Source of the DNA: Charina bottae | Taxonomy: Eukaryota; Chordata; Lepidosauria; Squamata; Charinaidae | DNA: 64,000 nt | NCBI GenBank assembly: GCA_023362775.1 | Contig: JALMGJ010000002.1 | Coordinates: 34,253,414-34,317,413 of the forward strand | Direction: 5' to 3' | In this document: one piece after another, positions 1 to 9,816 of the stretch | Layout of the letters: the number at the start of each line of letters is the position of its first letter | Numbering within the stretch: the first letter of the stretch is position 1 | The notes under the pieces: model-generated | Database searches by the model: none | Told to the model about the DNA's origin: nothing | What the model saw: only the letters and a program-made list of their open reading frames with translations | Made by a program: the position numbers and the translations under genes

Positions 1-110
1 GAACAAAAATTAATATATAAGATTGTACAGAAATATATAAGACTGTATAGAGAAATATAGAGAAATAAGAAAAAAATATATTGTAACTTGTTTAGTGAAA
101 ATATTTAAAG

Positions 111-981
111 ATGAATACTAGGAAAATCCAAAGGAGGGGTTCAGACTCAGGAGATGAAAGAGGAGAATGGCTGAAATTACTCTTTGAAGACTTTACTAAG
201 AAAGCGATTCAAAATATAACATCAAATGTTACAGCTCTTTTAGACGAAAAAATTCAAGTTTTTGAAAGAAGTCTGGACAAGAAATTAGATAAAATGGAAC
301 AAAAATTCCAAACGGAAATCATGGGTGTGAAAGAGAGAGTTCAAAAAATAGAAAAACAAAAGGAGGAGGTAGATAAGCTCACTCTATTAGAGTATAAACA
401 AAAAGAAAAATGCATAAGATTAAGAGGTGTAATAGAGGGAAAAGAACTAGAGATTAAAAATATGGTAATACAGATGTTGGCAAATTTGATAGAATGGGAG
501 GTAGAGCAATTAGAAGAGGAAATTGAAGTCATCTATAGAGTAAACTCTAAATATGCCAGAGATTATAAGGTACCAAGAGATGTGGTGATTGAATTTAGCA
601 GGAAAAAACTTAAAGATTTGATAATGCAAGCTGCATATGACAAAAAAATAAATATTGAAGGGAGATATATAAAAATTTTTAAGGAGATACCAAGTAAAAT
701 TCTAAAAAAAAAGAAAAGATTATTTTTTTCTGACTGAGGTTCTGAAGAGAAACAAAATTCCTTTTAGATGGGAAACTTTAGAAAGAGTAAGTGTAACTTA
801 CAAGGACCAAAGATATACATTAAATTCAATACAAAAAGCTAAAGACTTTCTCAGAAAATATGAAAGAGATAACATACAAACAAAAGGAAATAATGGCAAA
901 AAAGAAGTTAAAAAAGATAATTTTAGGATTGAACCTCAAGCTTCTAGTTCCAAAGACATAGAAAGTCAAGCAAGAAATTGA
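111..981 (+). pseudogene. L1 ORF1 protein (RNA-binding chaperone), frameshifted
   Basis: ORF1p coats L1 RNA in the ribonucleoprotein. Residues about 20-110 of the first open stretch (111-737) are rich in Lys, Glu and Leu heptads, as in the coiled-coil trimer region. They are followed by an RRM-like core with the motifs KCIRLRG and YRVNSKYARDYKVPRD, which closely parallel ILRLRAV and [16 protein letters not shown] in the second L1 of the window. The reading frame is lost near 716-737, beside an A-run. The C-terminal domain continues in another frame to a stop near 981 (IPFRWETLERVSVTYKDQRY). The ATG at 111 suits the alignment. Family assignment is firm; the copy is broken. Confidence 0.85.
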
Positions 982-1011
982 ACTTCAAAGCAACCCTAGT
1001 GATAAAAAAAG

Positions 1012-1057
1012 TGGTAACCACCCAGAGTTCCCTTGTGGGGGGAGATGGGTGGTGATA
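1012..1057 (+). repeat. Short L2-type 3' tail at the L1 deletion junction
   Basis: About 45 bases matching the conserved 3' end of the L2 LINEs in this window (compare 63305-63345: a CCCAGAGTTCCCTTGTGGGG core followed by GAGATGG). It sits exactly where ORF1 ends and a truncated ORF2 resumes. In a normal L1, ORF2 with about 1 kb of endonuclease coding sequence would begin here. Confidence 0.7.
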
Positions 1058-3815
1058 TGTTAGAAATAATTAAATTAATTAAAAACATCAGAAATCAGAT
1101 TACAATACTACAAAAACAACTGGAGATTCTAACAAACGAGGAAATGGAGAAGAATTTGAGATATGTAAAACAAAGACATTTTCAATATGCAAATAAAGCA
1201 GGAAAATGGCTTGCTTTTAAATTAAGAAAAGAGAATAAAAAAAATCATTAACAAAATAAGAGAAAATGGGGAGGAGTTAACAGATAATGAAGGTATAAAA
1301 AAAGCGTTTTATGATTTCTATACCAAACTGTACCAAAAACAACAGATAGTATAGGACAAAAGTGAAACATATTTACTAGAAAGTAACCTGAAAAAAATAT
1401 CTCAAATAGAAAAGGATAATATGAACGCACCTATTACTAAACAAGAAATAATAGATGCCATCCAAAAACAAAAAGTAGGCAAAACCCCAGGTCCAGATGG
1501 ATTTTTGGCTATATATTATAAATATTTCCAAGAACAACTCATAACTCCATTCAATATACTTTTAAATTCTATATTAGCCGGAAACAATATACCAAAATCT
1601 TGGTCAGAAGCAAATATCATTCTGATTCCCAAAGAAGATCAAGATTTGACGTTATGTAAAAATTATAGACCAATCTCTCTGTTAAACAACGATTATAAAA
1701 TTTTTACCACTATTTTGGCTGATAGATTGAAAGGAGTATTAGAAGAAACAATAAAATTAGATCAATGTGGCTTTTTACCAAAAAGACATATAAAACATTA
1801 GATCCATTTTAAATATAATTGAATATGCACGAAACCATAATGAAAAACAAAATTTGTTATTATTTCTAGATGCCAAAAAAGCATTTGATAATTTAAATTG
1901 GGAGTTTATGTTTAAAACGTTAAAAATTATGGACCGTGGAGAAAAATTTATTAATGCAATTCAAGCAATTTATACAAACCAGACAGCCAAAATAGTGATA
2001 AATGATGATATAACTCAAAATTGCTATATAGAAAAAGGTACTAGGCAGGGATGTCCAATATCGCCACTTTTGTTCATTTTGGTGTTAGAGGTTCTACTCA
2101 AAAATATTAGAAATGATGATCAAATTGAAGGGGTAAGAATAAAACAAGAAAGGTATAAAGTAAGGGCTTTTGCAGATGACATTGTTGTTACAATGCAAAA
2201 TCCGAATAACTCAATTGATTACTTGCAAAAAAAAATACAGGATTATGGAGAATTGGCCTGATTTAAAATAAACAAACAAAAAACAAAGATGATAAATTTA
2301 AATTTGTCTCAAAATAATATACACACTATGGAACAAGCCATGGGCTTTAAAAATGTTAAGAAAATAAAATACTTAGGGATAGAAATTACTTCAAAAAATT
2401 CAGAATTATTTCAAAATAATTATATAAAAATTTGGAATGAAATAAAACAATACTTACAAAATTGGGGAAAACTCCAGATATCTTTTTTAGGTAGAATTTC
2501 TACAATCAAAATGAACATTCTCCCAAGACTTTTATTTTTATTTCAAACGATACCAATAATTACAGAAATTGGCAAAGAGATCTATCCAAATTTATTTGGC
2601 AGGGGAAAAAACCGAGAAATAAAAATAATTTTTTACAGGATATTAAAGAAAATGGAGGTTTTGGACTGCCAAATCTTAAATTATATTATGAATCATGTGT
2701 CCTTGTTTGGTTGAGAGATTGGATAAAATTGGAAAATAAAAAATTAGTAAATTTAGAAGGCCATGACCTTAGATTTGGATGGCATGGGTACCTTTGGTAT
2801 GATAAAAGTAAAGCAGACCCTGCAATCAATAAACATCCAATTAGGAAAACTATTTTAACAGTCTGGAACAAATATAAAAATTTATTACTACCAAATTTAC
2901 CACTGTGGACCTCACCTCAAGAGGCTTTTGCGAGACAAGAAAACGTGAGTTCACAAAAATAGCTTAAATATAAAGATTTATTAATATTCGAAGGAACAAA
3001 TTATAAAATCAAGACAAGAGAGGATTTAGAAAAGGAGGGTCACATTTGTAATTGGTATACATGTTTACAAATAAAAGAACAATTTTAGATTGATTCCAAA
3101 AAAATTAATTTTAAAAATCATTCGGTAAAATGGGACAATGTATTATGGATGGAGGATGAACATCTGATAGCAAAAATGTACAAAAATTTAATTCAAAATA
3201 AAATGTCTAATTTATCAAAAAAGAACTGTATAATTTAATGGGAAGAAAATTTGGGACATATTATTCAAATTGAAAAATGGGAGAAAATGTGGCTAAAAGA
3301 TTTAAAATTTACTCTTAAATATAACATGAAAGAATTTTTTTTTAAATGATGTATAGATGGTACATCACTCCAAATACATTGTCGAAGATGAATAACACCA
3401 TGTCAAATAGATGTTGGAAATGTAAAAGGGAAGTTGGTACTTTTTTCCACTTGTGGTAGACTTGTCAAAAAACAAAAAGTTTCTGGGACAAAATACACGA
3501 AATTATAGGTAAAATATTACAAGAAGATATTAAAAAAGAACCAGAATTTTATTTATTGGGATTTATTGGATCAGATCTACACAAGAAACATGGAAAATTA
3601 CTACTATATTTAATTACCGCTGCAAGAACTATTTTTGCCAAACACTGGAAAGAAGACTACATACCCAACATGGAAGAATGGATTATAAAAGATTTAGCAC
3701 AGATGGCAAAATTGACAGATCAACTAAATGATAAAAACACGGAAGAGTTTAATTCTTGTTGGAGACCTTTTTACAAATTTATAGAAAAGACACAAAAGAT
3801 TCAATTGGAAATTTA
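1058..3815 (+). pseudogene. L1 ORF2 remnant: reverse transcriptase and C-terminal domain, no endonuclease
   Basis: The sequence resumes at the linker after the endonuclease (KQRHFQYANKAGKWLAFKL, compare [19 protein letters not shown] at about 34020). It then carries the reverse transcriptase: [15 protein letters not shown] (near 1655), the [15 protein letters not shown] motif-A region (1854 on), GTRQGCPISPLLF (near 2040) and the catalytic FADD (near 2170). Later blocks cover the thumb and the C-terminal segment with the EEFNSCWRPFYKF end (3556-3816). Frame changes or stops fall near 1250, 1801, 2261, 2714, 2962 and at several points to 3556. It is inactive. Confidence 0.9.
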
Positions 3816-4130
3816 ATGTAAATAAGAAAGTCGCAATATTGGTTTATAAATATGTAAATAATCTTTGGATGGGAAAGTAGGAAGTCACACTTTTTATTAT
3901 TCGTTTTGGGTTCCTTTTTTTTCTTTTTCTTTTTGGTACATAGGTGAGTTTGGGATGGAGAAAGTAGAGCAGGAGGGGGAAGGAAGTCGAGTTAGAGAAG
4001 ATTAGAGGTTGAAGAGGAGGTAGAGGTAGAAAAGAGAGTTGGAGAAGTGGGAAGATGGAAGTGAAGATGGATGAAGAGGTAAACTTTGTTGAGGAGCAAG
4101 AGTTATAATTATATCTGCTTTGTATGTGTT

Positions 4131-4292
4131 ATGCGATGCGATGCGATGCGATGCGATGCGATGCGATGCGATGCTATGCTATGCTATGCTATGCTATGCT
4201 ATGCTATGCTGTTATGCTATGCTATGCTATGCTATGCTATGCTATGCTATGCTATGCTATGCTATGCTATGCTATGCTATGCTATGCTGTTA
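4131..4292 (+). repeat. Pentanucleotide microsatellite (ATGCG)n then (ATGCT)n
   Basis: About eight ATGCG units (4131-4170) pass into about twenty-four ATGCT units that run to about 4290. A one-base slip (GCTGTTATGCT) breaks the second array near 4210, and a decayed TTATG end follows. It abuts the 3' UTR of the L1. Open frames across it (Met-Arg-Cys-Asp or Met-Leu-Cys-Tyr repeats) are artefacts of the five-base period. Confidence 0.97.
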
Positions 4293-4387
4293 TGTTATGT
4301 TTTATATAATATATATAATAATAATAACTGCTCGTTGTTCACAATTATCTGACTGCAAGCTGAATCCAGCAGCCTAGTCTCTGGAGA

Positions 4388-5254
4388 TCACTCATGCCCA
4401 GTAGTTAGCAGAGCAGAGACTAATTGAGTGCTTTGTGCAGCTGGCTTCCCCCTCCGATGTCGAGCAGGCCTTTGCGCACTGGCACCATCTGCTGGATGAT
4501 ATTTCAGGGGACAGTCTCTCAGGAGATGTTGAGAAGAGTTGCACCGGAAACACCTACGCACAGCACAAGCCGATTCCACGCCTGAAAGAGCTCGCTGCCT
4601 GGAAATCTCAGGAACAGAGTGCTTACACTGTAGAATCTGAAGGTCACGAGCTTGTTGCACCTCCTGTAGCCGATTTGTGAGATAATCAACGGTAAGATCA
4701 CGAGGGTGCAGCATCTGTGCAGCTTCGACCAACATATCAATACTGCTGTCCAAACGTGACAGAATTATGCAGGCTTTCTGCTGCTCAGGAAGTTCCATAT
4801 CACGTTCAGCTAACTCAACAAATAATGTCTTAATCCGGTGGAGATGGGTCATAACATTCCCACCTGGTTGTAGCTTCAGGCTGTAAAGCTGTGGTGAAAG
4901 ACCAACAATGGCAGCAGAGATTTGCTGAGCATAAATAGCTCAAAGAGTATCCCAACACTCATGGGCAGTCTCTAAGTGTTGGATATGAATCAGTTCAGAG
5001 GATTCAAGCCCTAAAATCAAGTTGCCATAAGCGCGGTCCAAACACAATTGCTCCTCTTCAGAGGGCTCCTCAGGGGGTGCATTTAATACATACTACCACT
5101 AGCCCTCTTTTAAAAAGAAAGATTTATTTATTTATTTATTTCCAACTTATATCACCGCCCATCTCCCCCCACAATTAATCTTGAGGCACCAGGTCCGATA
5201 GTTCTTTCCAGTTAGACATTCGAACGGCAAACTAGCGAGACCTCGAACAGCCAT
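4388..5254 (-). pseudogene. Ty1/Copia gag remnant with CCHC zinc knuckle
   Basis: Copia-type capsid protein read on the minus strand from an ATG at 5254 (start MAVRGLASLPFE, then GKNYRTW). The next block, after an L2 tail insertion at 5120-5171, is SELIHIQHLETAHECWD and SPQLYSLKLQPGG. The clean 154-codon stretch from 4852 has the typical gag segment LHRIKTLFVEL and ends with a zinc knuckle CFRCNSSQHLLRDC (spacing C-X2-C-X4-H-X4-C). A stop lies in CWDTL*AIYA near 4940. No protease, integrase, RT or RNase H follows, so pol is absent. Confidence 0.8.
5120..5171 (-). repeat. L2 3' tail inserted in Copia gag
   Basis: About 50 bases reading on the minus strand as GGGGGGAGATGGGCGGTGAT followed by a (AAAT)n tail. 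This is the same 3' end seen in the longer L2 copies here. It interrupts the gag coding sequence between the GKNYRTW block and the downstream gag blocks. Confidence 0.75.
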
Positions 5255-5387
5255 GCTGACCGCTCAAAACCACAGTCGCCCTGAAATACAGCCTCTAAAT
5301 AAAACAAACTCCCTTTCATAAATCAAACAGGCACGGAAACAGCCAGGAACGTGCAGCAAAGCATAAATCACTGGGCACCCATAACCT

Positions 5388-5922
5388 GTCGTGTGGGAGG
5401 AGGCAAAGGTAAAACAAAAACAACACGAGCAGAGCTGTAGATGAATTACGCTGAAAACGGCTGTGTGATATACAAGCTATAAATCTTTACTGAAGATAAG
5501 CAGGAGTATACATACGACAGCTGAACAGCAAAGCGTATCTGGAACAAAGTAGCATAGTAAACAGCACACAAAGGAACAGAAGACCAAAAACTTAAGACCT
5601 TTTCTTAATTCCATCAACTTACAAGACCCAAGGAGCACAAAATTGGCAAACAGTAAGCCAATGGCTATACTTCAAAGTCTTTTGTCGAGAGCAAAGGAAA
5701 TGTACTTGGCAGCGACTACCAGACATACAGTCGAGCACACTATTACAACACACACATATATATAGCTCTCTTAACATGCACTTAACCAATTCTCATTGGT
5801 TGTTTGGATATCTGGAGATTCTGAGCGCAGAGCGCTACCTGCCAGTAAGTGGAAGTGCTGCACCTAGCAGGTGTCTCTCTAATCTACAATCTATACCAGA
5901 AGGCAGTTAGACATAACAGCTG
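5388..5922 (-). repeat. Probable Copia LTR
   Basis: On the minus strand the segment starts TGTTATGTC at 5922 and ends ...CACGACA near 5388. It is followed by GGTTATGGG, a plausible primer-binding region, and then the gag ATG about 130 bases on. A TATA-like run (GCTATATATATGTG, near 5755-5768) lies in the expected place. Position immediately upstream of gag supports the call; there is no second LTR to compare it with, so the exact ends are inferred. Confidence 0.6.
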
Positions 5923-6945
5923 TGAAGAAAAGCAATTTGTAACTACTTTCCCATGGGAATCCTGACATTTTAGTCTGATTCTAAATTGTGCAATAAGAAG
6001 TTCGTGATCTGAACTACAGTCAGCTCCAGGTCTTGTGTTCACCGACTGTATAGATGTCCTCCACTTTTGGCTGCAAAGGATGTAGTCTATCTGATTTCGG
6101 TGTCACTTCCGGTCGGAATGGCGGCACGATAAGTCAGAATTTTTCAGAGCGCTGAAAACCCACCTAACATTTCCCTGTTTGTGGTGGTCTCCAGAAGGTG
6201 AAAGACCACCAGAGTCTCCCTCCGAAGAGGAGGGTGGCAGAAGATTCCTCACCAAGCCATTGGGGCTGCTCCCCTCTGCTCTTTCGGCTGTTTTCCACCA
6301 CGGAAGGAGCAGGGGGTGGAAGCGGCAAGGACATTGAGAGAAGCCAGCCGGCTCTGCAGGGAAATATAAGTCTCTTAATAGAGACACAAGTGCAAGAAAC
6401 CGACTCTTATATCACTTTATTTTATTTTTCTTTTTAGTCTAGCATGCCTTATTATTATTATTATCTAATGTCTATCCCTGGACAATGCTGAAAATGTTGG
6501 TAAAGTCTTTGCTTTCTTTGCTGTGCTATCTGTGGTGGAAGATTGAGATGGATTTTGTTCTTGAAATACAGAGAAACGTCTTCACCCTTCTATTTTACTA
6601 GAGTGATTCGCCTCTCACTTGGAAGTATAAACTTTGTTTAAAATCCCTATTGGATTAATGACTAGTGACTTGGAAAATTGTTTATATACAGTGACTGAGT
6701 TCTATTGAATATATTTCATTGGATTAATGATGAATGAATCTGTCTTTTTTTTCTTTTTTGTAGTGGCTGAATTTTTTATTGAATATAAACTGTTTGAAAT
6801 ACTTTTCTCTTTCCTATTTTTGTATACTTTTTCTTTTTTTTCTTTCTAAGAAACTTTCGTATTTAGGCAATAACCCCCTTTTTAATATATTTTTTATATT
6901 TGGAACTTATTAGATTCTATGTATTGTCGAAGGCTTTCACGGCCT

Positions 6946-7440
6946 TCAACGGTCCGGATTGCGTATGACCAGCGTATCTAAAAATGGAAGTTTGCCATCA
7001 GTTTCTTTTTCCATGGTGAATTGTATATTGGGGTGGATGCCGTTTAGGTGGTCCAGAAATTTCTCCAGTTCTTCTTCAGTATGACTCCAAATTGCGAAGG
7101 TGTCATCCACGAACCGGAACCAGACTGTTGGTGTAATGGGTGCCGATTCCAAAGCCTGTTTTTCAAAGTGTTCCATGTAAAAGTTTGCTATGACTGGGCT
7201 CAGGGGGCTTCCCATGGCAACGCCATCCATATGTTCGTAGAACTCATTCTCCCATTGAAAGTAACTAGTTGTTAGGCAGTGTTGAAATAAAGCTGTAATG
7301 TCTTCTGGGAAGATTTGCTTGATGAGTGCCAGGGTGTCCCTTACTGGCACCTTGGTAAACAGGGAGACCACGTCAAAGCTGACCAGTTTGTCCGTGTGGT
7401 TGAGTTTTAAGATGTTGGCCACAGATGCTGGCGAAACGTT
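6946..7440 (-). pseudogene. Penelope-like reverse transcriptase fragment
   Basis: Clear Penelope RT motifs in order: KLVSFDVVSLFTKVPV (motif A, catalytic Asp), MDGVAMGSPLSPVIANFYME (motif B), FRFVDDTFAIW (motif C with the VDD catalytic pair) and GKLPFLDTLVIRNPD near the end. Penelope-like RTs are related to telomerase and prime at nicks or ends. The open frame is uninterrupted over about 165 codons but lacks both ends. Sequence on the far side of 7440 belongs to the pLTR and the host L1. Confidence 0.9.
7407..7440 (+). ncRNA. Degenerate hammerhead-ribozyme-like core in Penelope pLTR
   Basis: On the plus strand, GATGTTGGCCACAGATGCTG is followed by GCGAAACG. A six-pair stem (GTTGGC 7414-7419 with GCTGGC 7427-7432, using G-T pairs) precedes a perfect GAAAC (7433-7437). 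The upstream CTGAnGA box is degraded to TTTAAGA. Hammerhead motifs are known in pLTRs of Penelope-like elements. This one lies antisense to the RT and is probably inactive. Confidence 0.4.
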
Positions 7441-7507
7441 AGGAACCACAACTTCCAGAACACGGCCACACAGCCCGGAAGACCCACAACAGCCATTATT
7501 AGATTCT

Positions 7508-7690
7508 GTTGTTAATTTTTTATTTGAGTGGAGCAGCCGTTTACTTTCCCTCTGGGAAATTTTTCTGTTGTGTCTACAATCTTTCCCCCACCTGTTCCCC
7601 CCTTTTCTTTGTTTTTTTTTTCTTGTCTTTTGATATAGAAGAGACGTCACAGAAATTTACAGTATTGAGTTAGTAAGGAACAAAGGGGGG
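7508..7690. other. L1 leader, no recognisable gene
   Basis: T-rich sequence of the inserted L1 between the Penelope fragment and the ORF1-like region. Nothing further is recognised here. Confidence 0.5.
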
Positions 7691-7693
7691 GAA

Positions 7694-7962
7694 TGGCAAA
7701 TTCAATAGGAGAGTTGATTTAAGACTTTAAACAGGAGATTAGAGAAGCATTACAAGAAATTAGGGAAACAATGAAAAGTCTCTTGTTTGGTATTGAGAAC
7801 ATGCAGGGTCTGATAGAAAAGGCAGAATCTGAATCAGAAGAGGTTGTGATATACATTCAAAGAAAAGGGGATGCCACTGAAATGGGAGAAAAGGGAGAAG
7901 GAGATTTTAAATACCTTGTCACAGCTGAGAGAAAGAGAAAGAGATTTGAATTTAGAAACTGA
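7694..7962 (+). pseudogene. L1 ORF1-like N-terminal fragment
   Basis: Reads MANSIGELI, a stop, then DFKQEIREALQEIRETMKSL and IENMQGLIEKAESESEEVV. It is a Glu/Lys/Leu-rich coiled-coil-like segment in the position of ORF1, after the long T-rich leader of the inserted L1. No RRM core follows. The assignment rests mainly on location and composition. Confidence 0.55.
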
Positions 7963-9024
7963 CAAATATTTTAGAATTTATTTACTTAGTGCTAGACAAA
8001 GAAAGGTTCAGAACAAATGTAGTGTTAGCATGAGACAGATAACAAAACAGATTATATATTACAACTTTGGTATAACTTGAAATAGAAGATCTCAAAAGAA
8101 GATATATGAAGGGATGCAAGGCTATAATGAACCATGGATTTTAACTGGAAATAGATTACCTTATAAATGCAAATTAAGTTTAAACTAGTGATATAATTGT
8201 TGGGAATACTATATGCATGTTGATGTCACAGATTAAATTTAAATTAGAATTATTTTTATGGGGATATATAAATGGAAAGATATTTTATTAGAATTGGATG
8301 TATAAGGATGTAAGAAAATAGGGATTTAAATATATACTTCAATGTGAAATGTATTATAAAACATAAATGCAGACTGAGTTCAAAATAGAATCAATATTAT
8401 TAAGAATATTAATGAATATTGTTATAAGGTTATATTAATGGAACAGGAATTTATAAAAACTTGTTAATTAGTTAAACGTGCATGTAGATGTAGAATATAG
8501 TACAAATATAGTAGAAATACAGATTATGTTTAAACTAGAATTATTTTTATGGATATATATAAATAGAAATATATCTTATTAAAAGATTGATTAAAAATGT
8601 TAAATTGATATGTTTAAATGAAAAGAAAACTTGAATCGTTATCACTTCAAGGAGTGGAAACCACAGATGGATTATTGGAGAACTGCAAGAAGGCCGAAGT
8701 TTATATGAAGAGCAGAAGATTGGAAGATAGAAATTAATATGTATTAGACAAAGAAATGTTTTTGTGTATTGTATGAAAGACTTACATTTAAAGCAGAATA
8801 ATGTACTTAATGACCAGAGATAGATTGGAAGTCATCTATTTTCTATATACTTTCTTGTTTTTTTACTTTACTTTACTTTTTTCTTTTCTTCTTTTCTTTA
8901 TTTACTTTGTATTTCTATTTCCTTTTCTATTTCGAACTTTTAATATGTGTTTTAAAATTTAATAAAATTTATGAAAAAAAATCTGATTTCGGTGTCGGCC
9001 ATCTGGTGAAGTCCATGTATAAAG

Positions 9025-9540
9025 TCAACCTTTAGGTTGTTTAAAGAGAGTGTTTGTTATGCACAGTGAGTTGTCTTGGCAAAATTCTATCAGCCTATGT
9101 CCTGCTTCATTTTGTTCTCCCAGACCATGCTTACCTGTAATTCCAGGTGTCATTTGACTACCCACCTTAGTATTCCACTCTCCTGAAATGAAAATAACAT
9201 CTCTTTCTGGCGTATTATCCAGTAGGTGCTGTAGATCGTCATAGAACTGATCTACTTCTGCTTCTTCAGCATCTGTGGTTGGGGCATATATGTGAATCAC
9301 TGTGATGTTAAATGGCTTACTCTGAATTCGAATTGAGATCATTCTATCGTTTTTTGGATTGTATCCAAGCACTGCTTTAGCCACTTTATTATTAATTATG
9401 AAGGCTACTCCATTTCTTCTGTGGTCCTCTTGTCCACAGTAGTAGATGTGGTGGTCATCTGATGTGAAGTGGCCCATTCCAGTCCATTTCAGTTCACTGA
9501 CACCGAAAATGTCTATGTTGCCATCTCAACAATAACCACA
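9025..9540 (-). pseudogene. BovB AP-endonuclease domain fragment
   Basis: A 150-codon open stretch (9477-9025) plus the N-terminal block in another register. It shows the endonuclease motifs IDIFGVSELKW, HFTSDDHHIYYCGQ, NITVIHIYAPTTDAEE and ISGEWNTKVG. In the last of these the usual GDWN appears as GEWN, so a catalytic Asp is replaced by Glu. APE-type endonucleases nick target DNA to prime reverse transcription. This copy cannot be functional because its RT is missing. Confidence 0.85.
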
Positions 9541-9816
9541 TCCAATTTGCCCTGGCTCATAGATGTTACATCCCAGGTTCCTATGGTGTGTTGATCTTTA
9601 GAACATCTTTAGAACGTCTTTCACCACCAGCACCGTCGGCCACTAGCCGTCCTTTCAGATTTGAGCTAGCCGCATCATCTTATCTAGGGCTCGTTGAACT
9701 TATCCTCTGAAGAGGAGGCTGAGATTTTCATCTAATCTAAAAATGAGATCAAGCAGAGCTGGTCTATAATGTTTTCTCTAAATTGCTTTCGGAAAATACA
9801 TTAACATTAGTGATTT

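Larger units (their letters stand above)
1..4085 (+). mobile_element. L1-type LINE, endonuclease region deleted, decayed
   Basis: An L1-clade retrotransposon that enters from the left edge of the window. It has a 5' UTR tail (1-110), an ORF1 region (111-981), an ORF2 region lacking the endonuclease (from about 1058 to 3815) and an A/G-rich 3' UTR (3816-4085). The order and protein similarity match the longer L1 at 30721-35938 in this window, which serves as an internal reference. Several stops and frameshifts make it inactive. The boundary on the right is taken where the purine-rich 3' UTR gives way to the pentamer repeat. Confidence 0.9.
6919..7495 (-). mobile_element. Penelope-like element fragment with 12-bp target-site duplication
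   Basis: TTATTAGATTCT flanks the insertion at 6907-6918 and 7496-7507. The minus strand begins with a short non-coding pLTR part (7495 to about 7420) and then enters Penelope-type RT coding sequence. It ends near 6919 with GTGAAAGCCTTCGACAATAC. The GIY-YIG endonuclease and most of the N-terminus are missing. It lies within an L1 that lies within a BovB, so three insertion events are ordered by nesting. Confidence 0.88.
6105..8980 (+). mobile_element. Internally deleted L1 with 16-bp target-site duplication
   Basis: ATCTGATTTCGGTGTC occurs at 6089-6104 and again at 8981-8996, flanking this insertion in the BovB. The insert starts ACTTCCGG, like the L1 5' UTR at 30721, and ends AATAAAATTTATGAAAAAAA. 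It holds a GC-rich 5' UTR (6105-6420), a short ORF1-like region (7694-7960) and a scrap of ORF2 C-terminus near 8645 (FKEWKPQMDYW, compare [12 protein letters not shown] at about 30020). Almost all of ORF2 is gone, so the copy was probably mobilised in trans. A Penelope-like fragment lies inside it. Confidence 0.88.
5935..9780 (-). mobile_element. BovB/RTE LINE, 5' part with endonuclease, split by an L1 insertion
   Basis: The 5' UTR (about 9600-9780) and N-terminal endonuclease lie at the right. Read on the minus strand they give TIGTWNVTSMSQGKLDVV, then GVSELKWTGMG, YAPTTDAEEAEVDQFYDDL and INTLFKQPKG-type sequence down to YTWTSPDG at about 9005. The endonuclease C-terminus (KWRTSIQSVNTRPGADCSSDHELL) resumes at 6104 and ends near 5940. 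The element is therefore one copy interrupted by 6105-8980. The RT domain is missing. BovB is recognised from these motifs. Confidence 0.9.

Noticed and set aside
4086..4377. Open frames of 61-88 codons with repeated Met-Arg-Cys-Asp or Met-Leu-Cys-Tyr
   Set aside because: They are translations of the pentanucleotide microsatellite, open in three frames.
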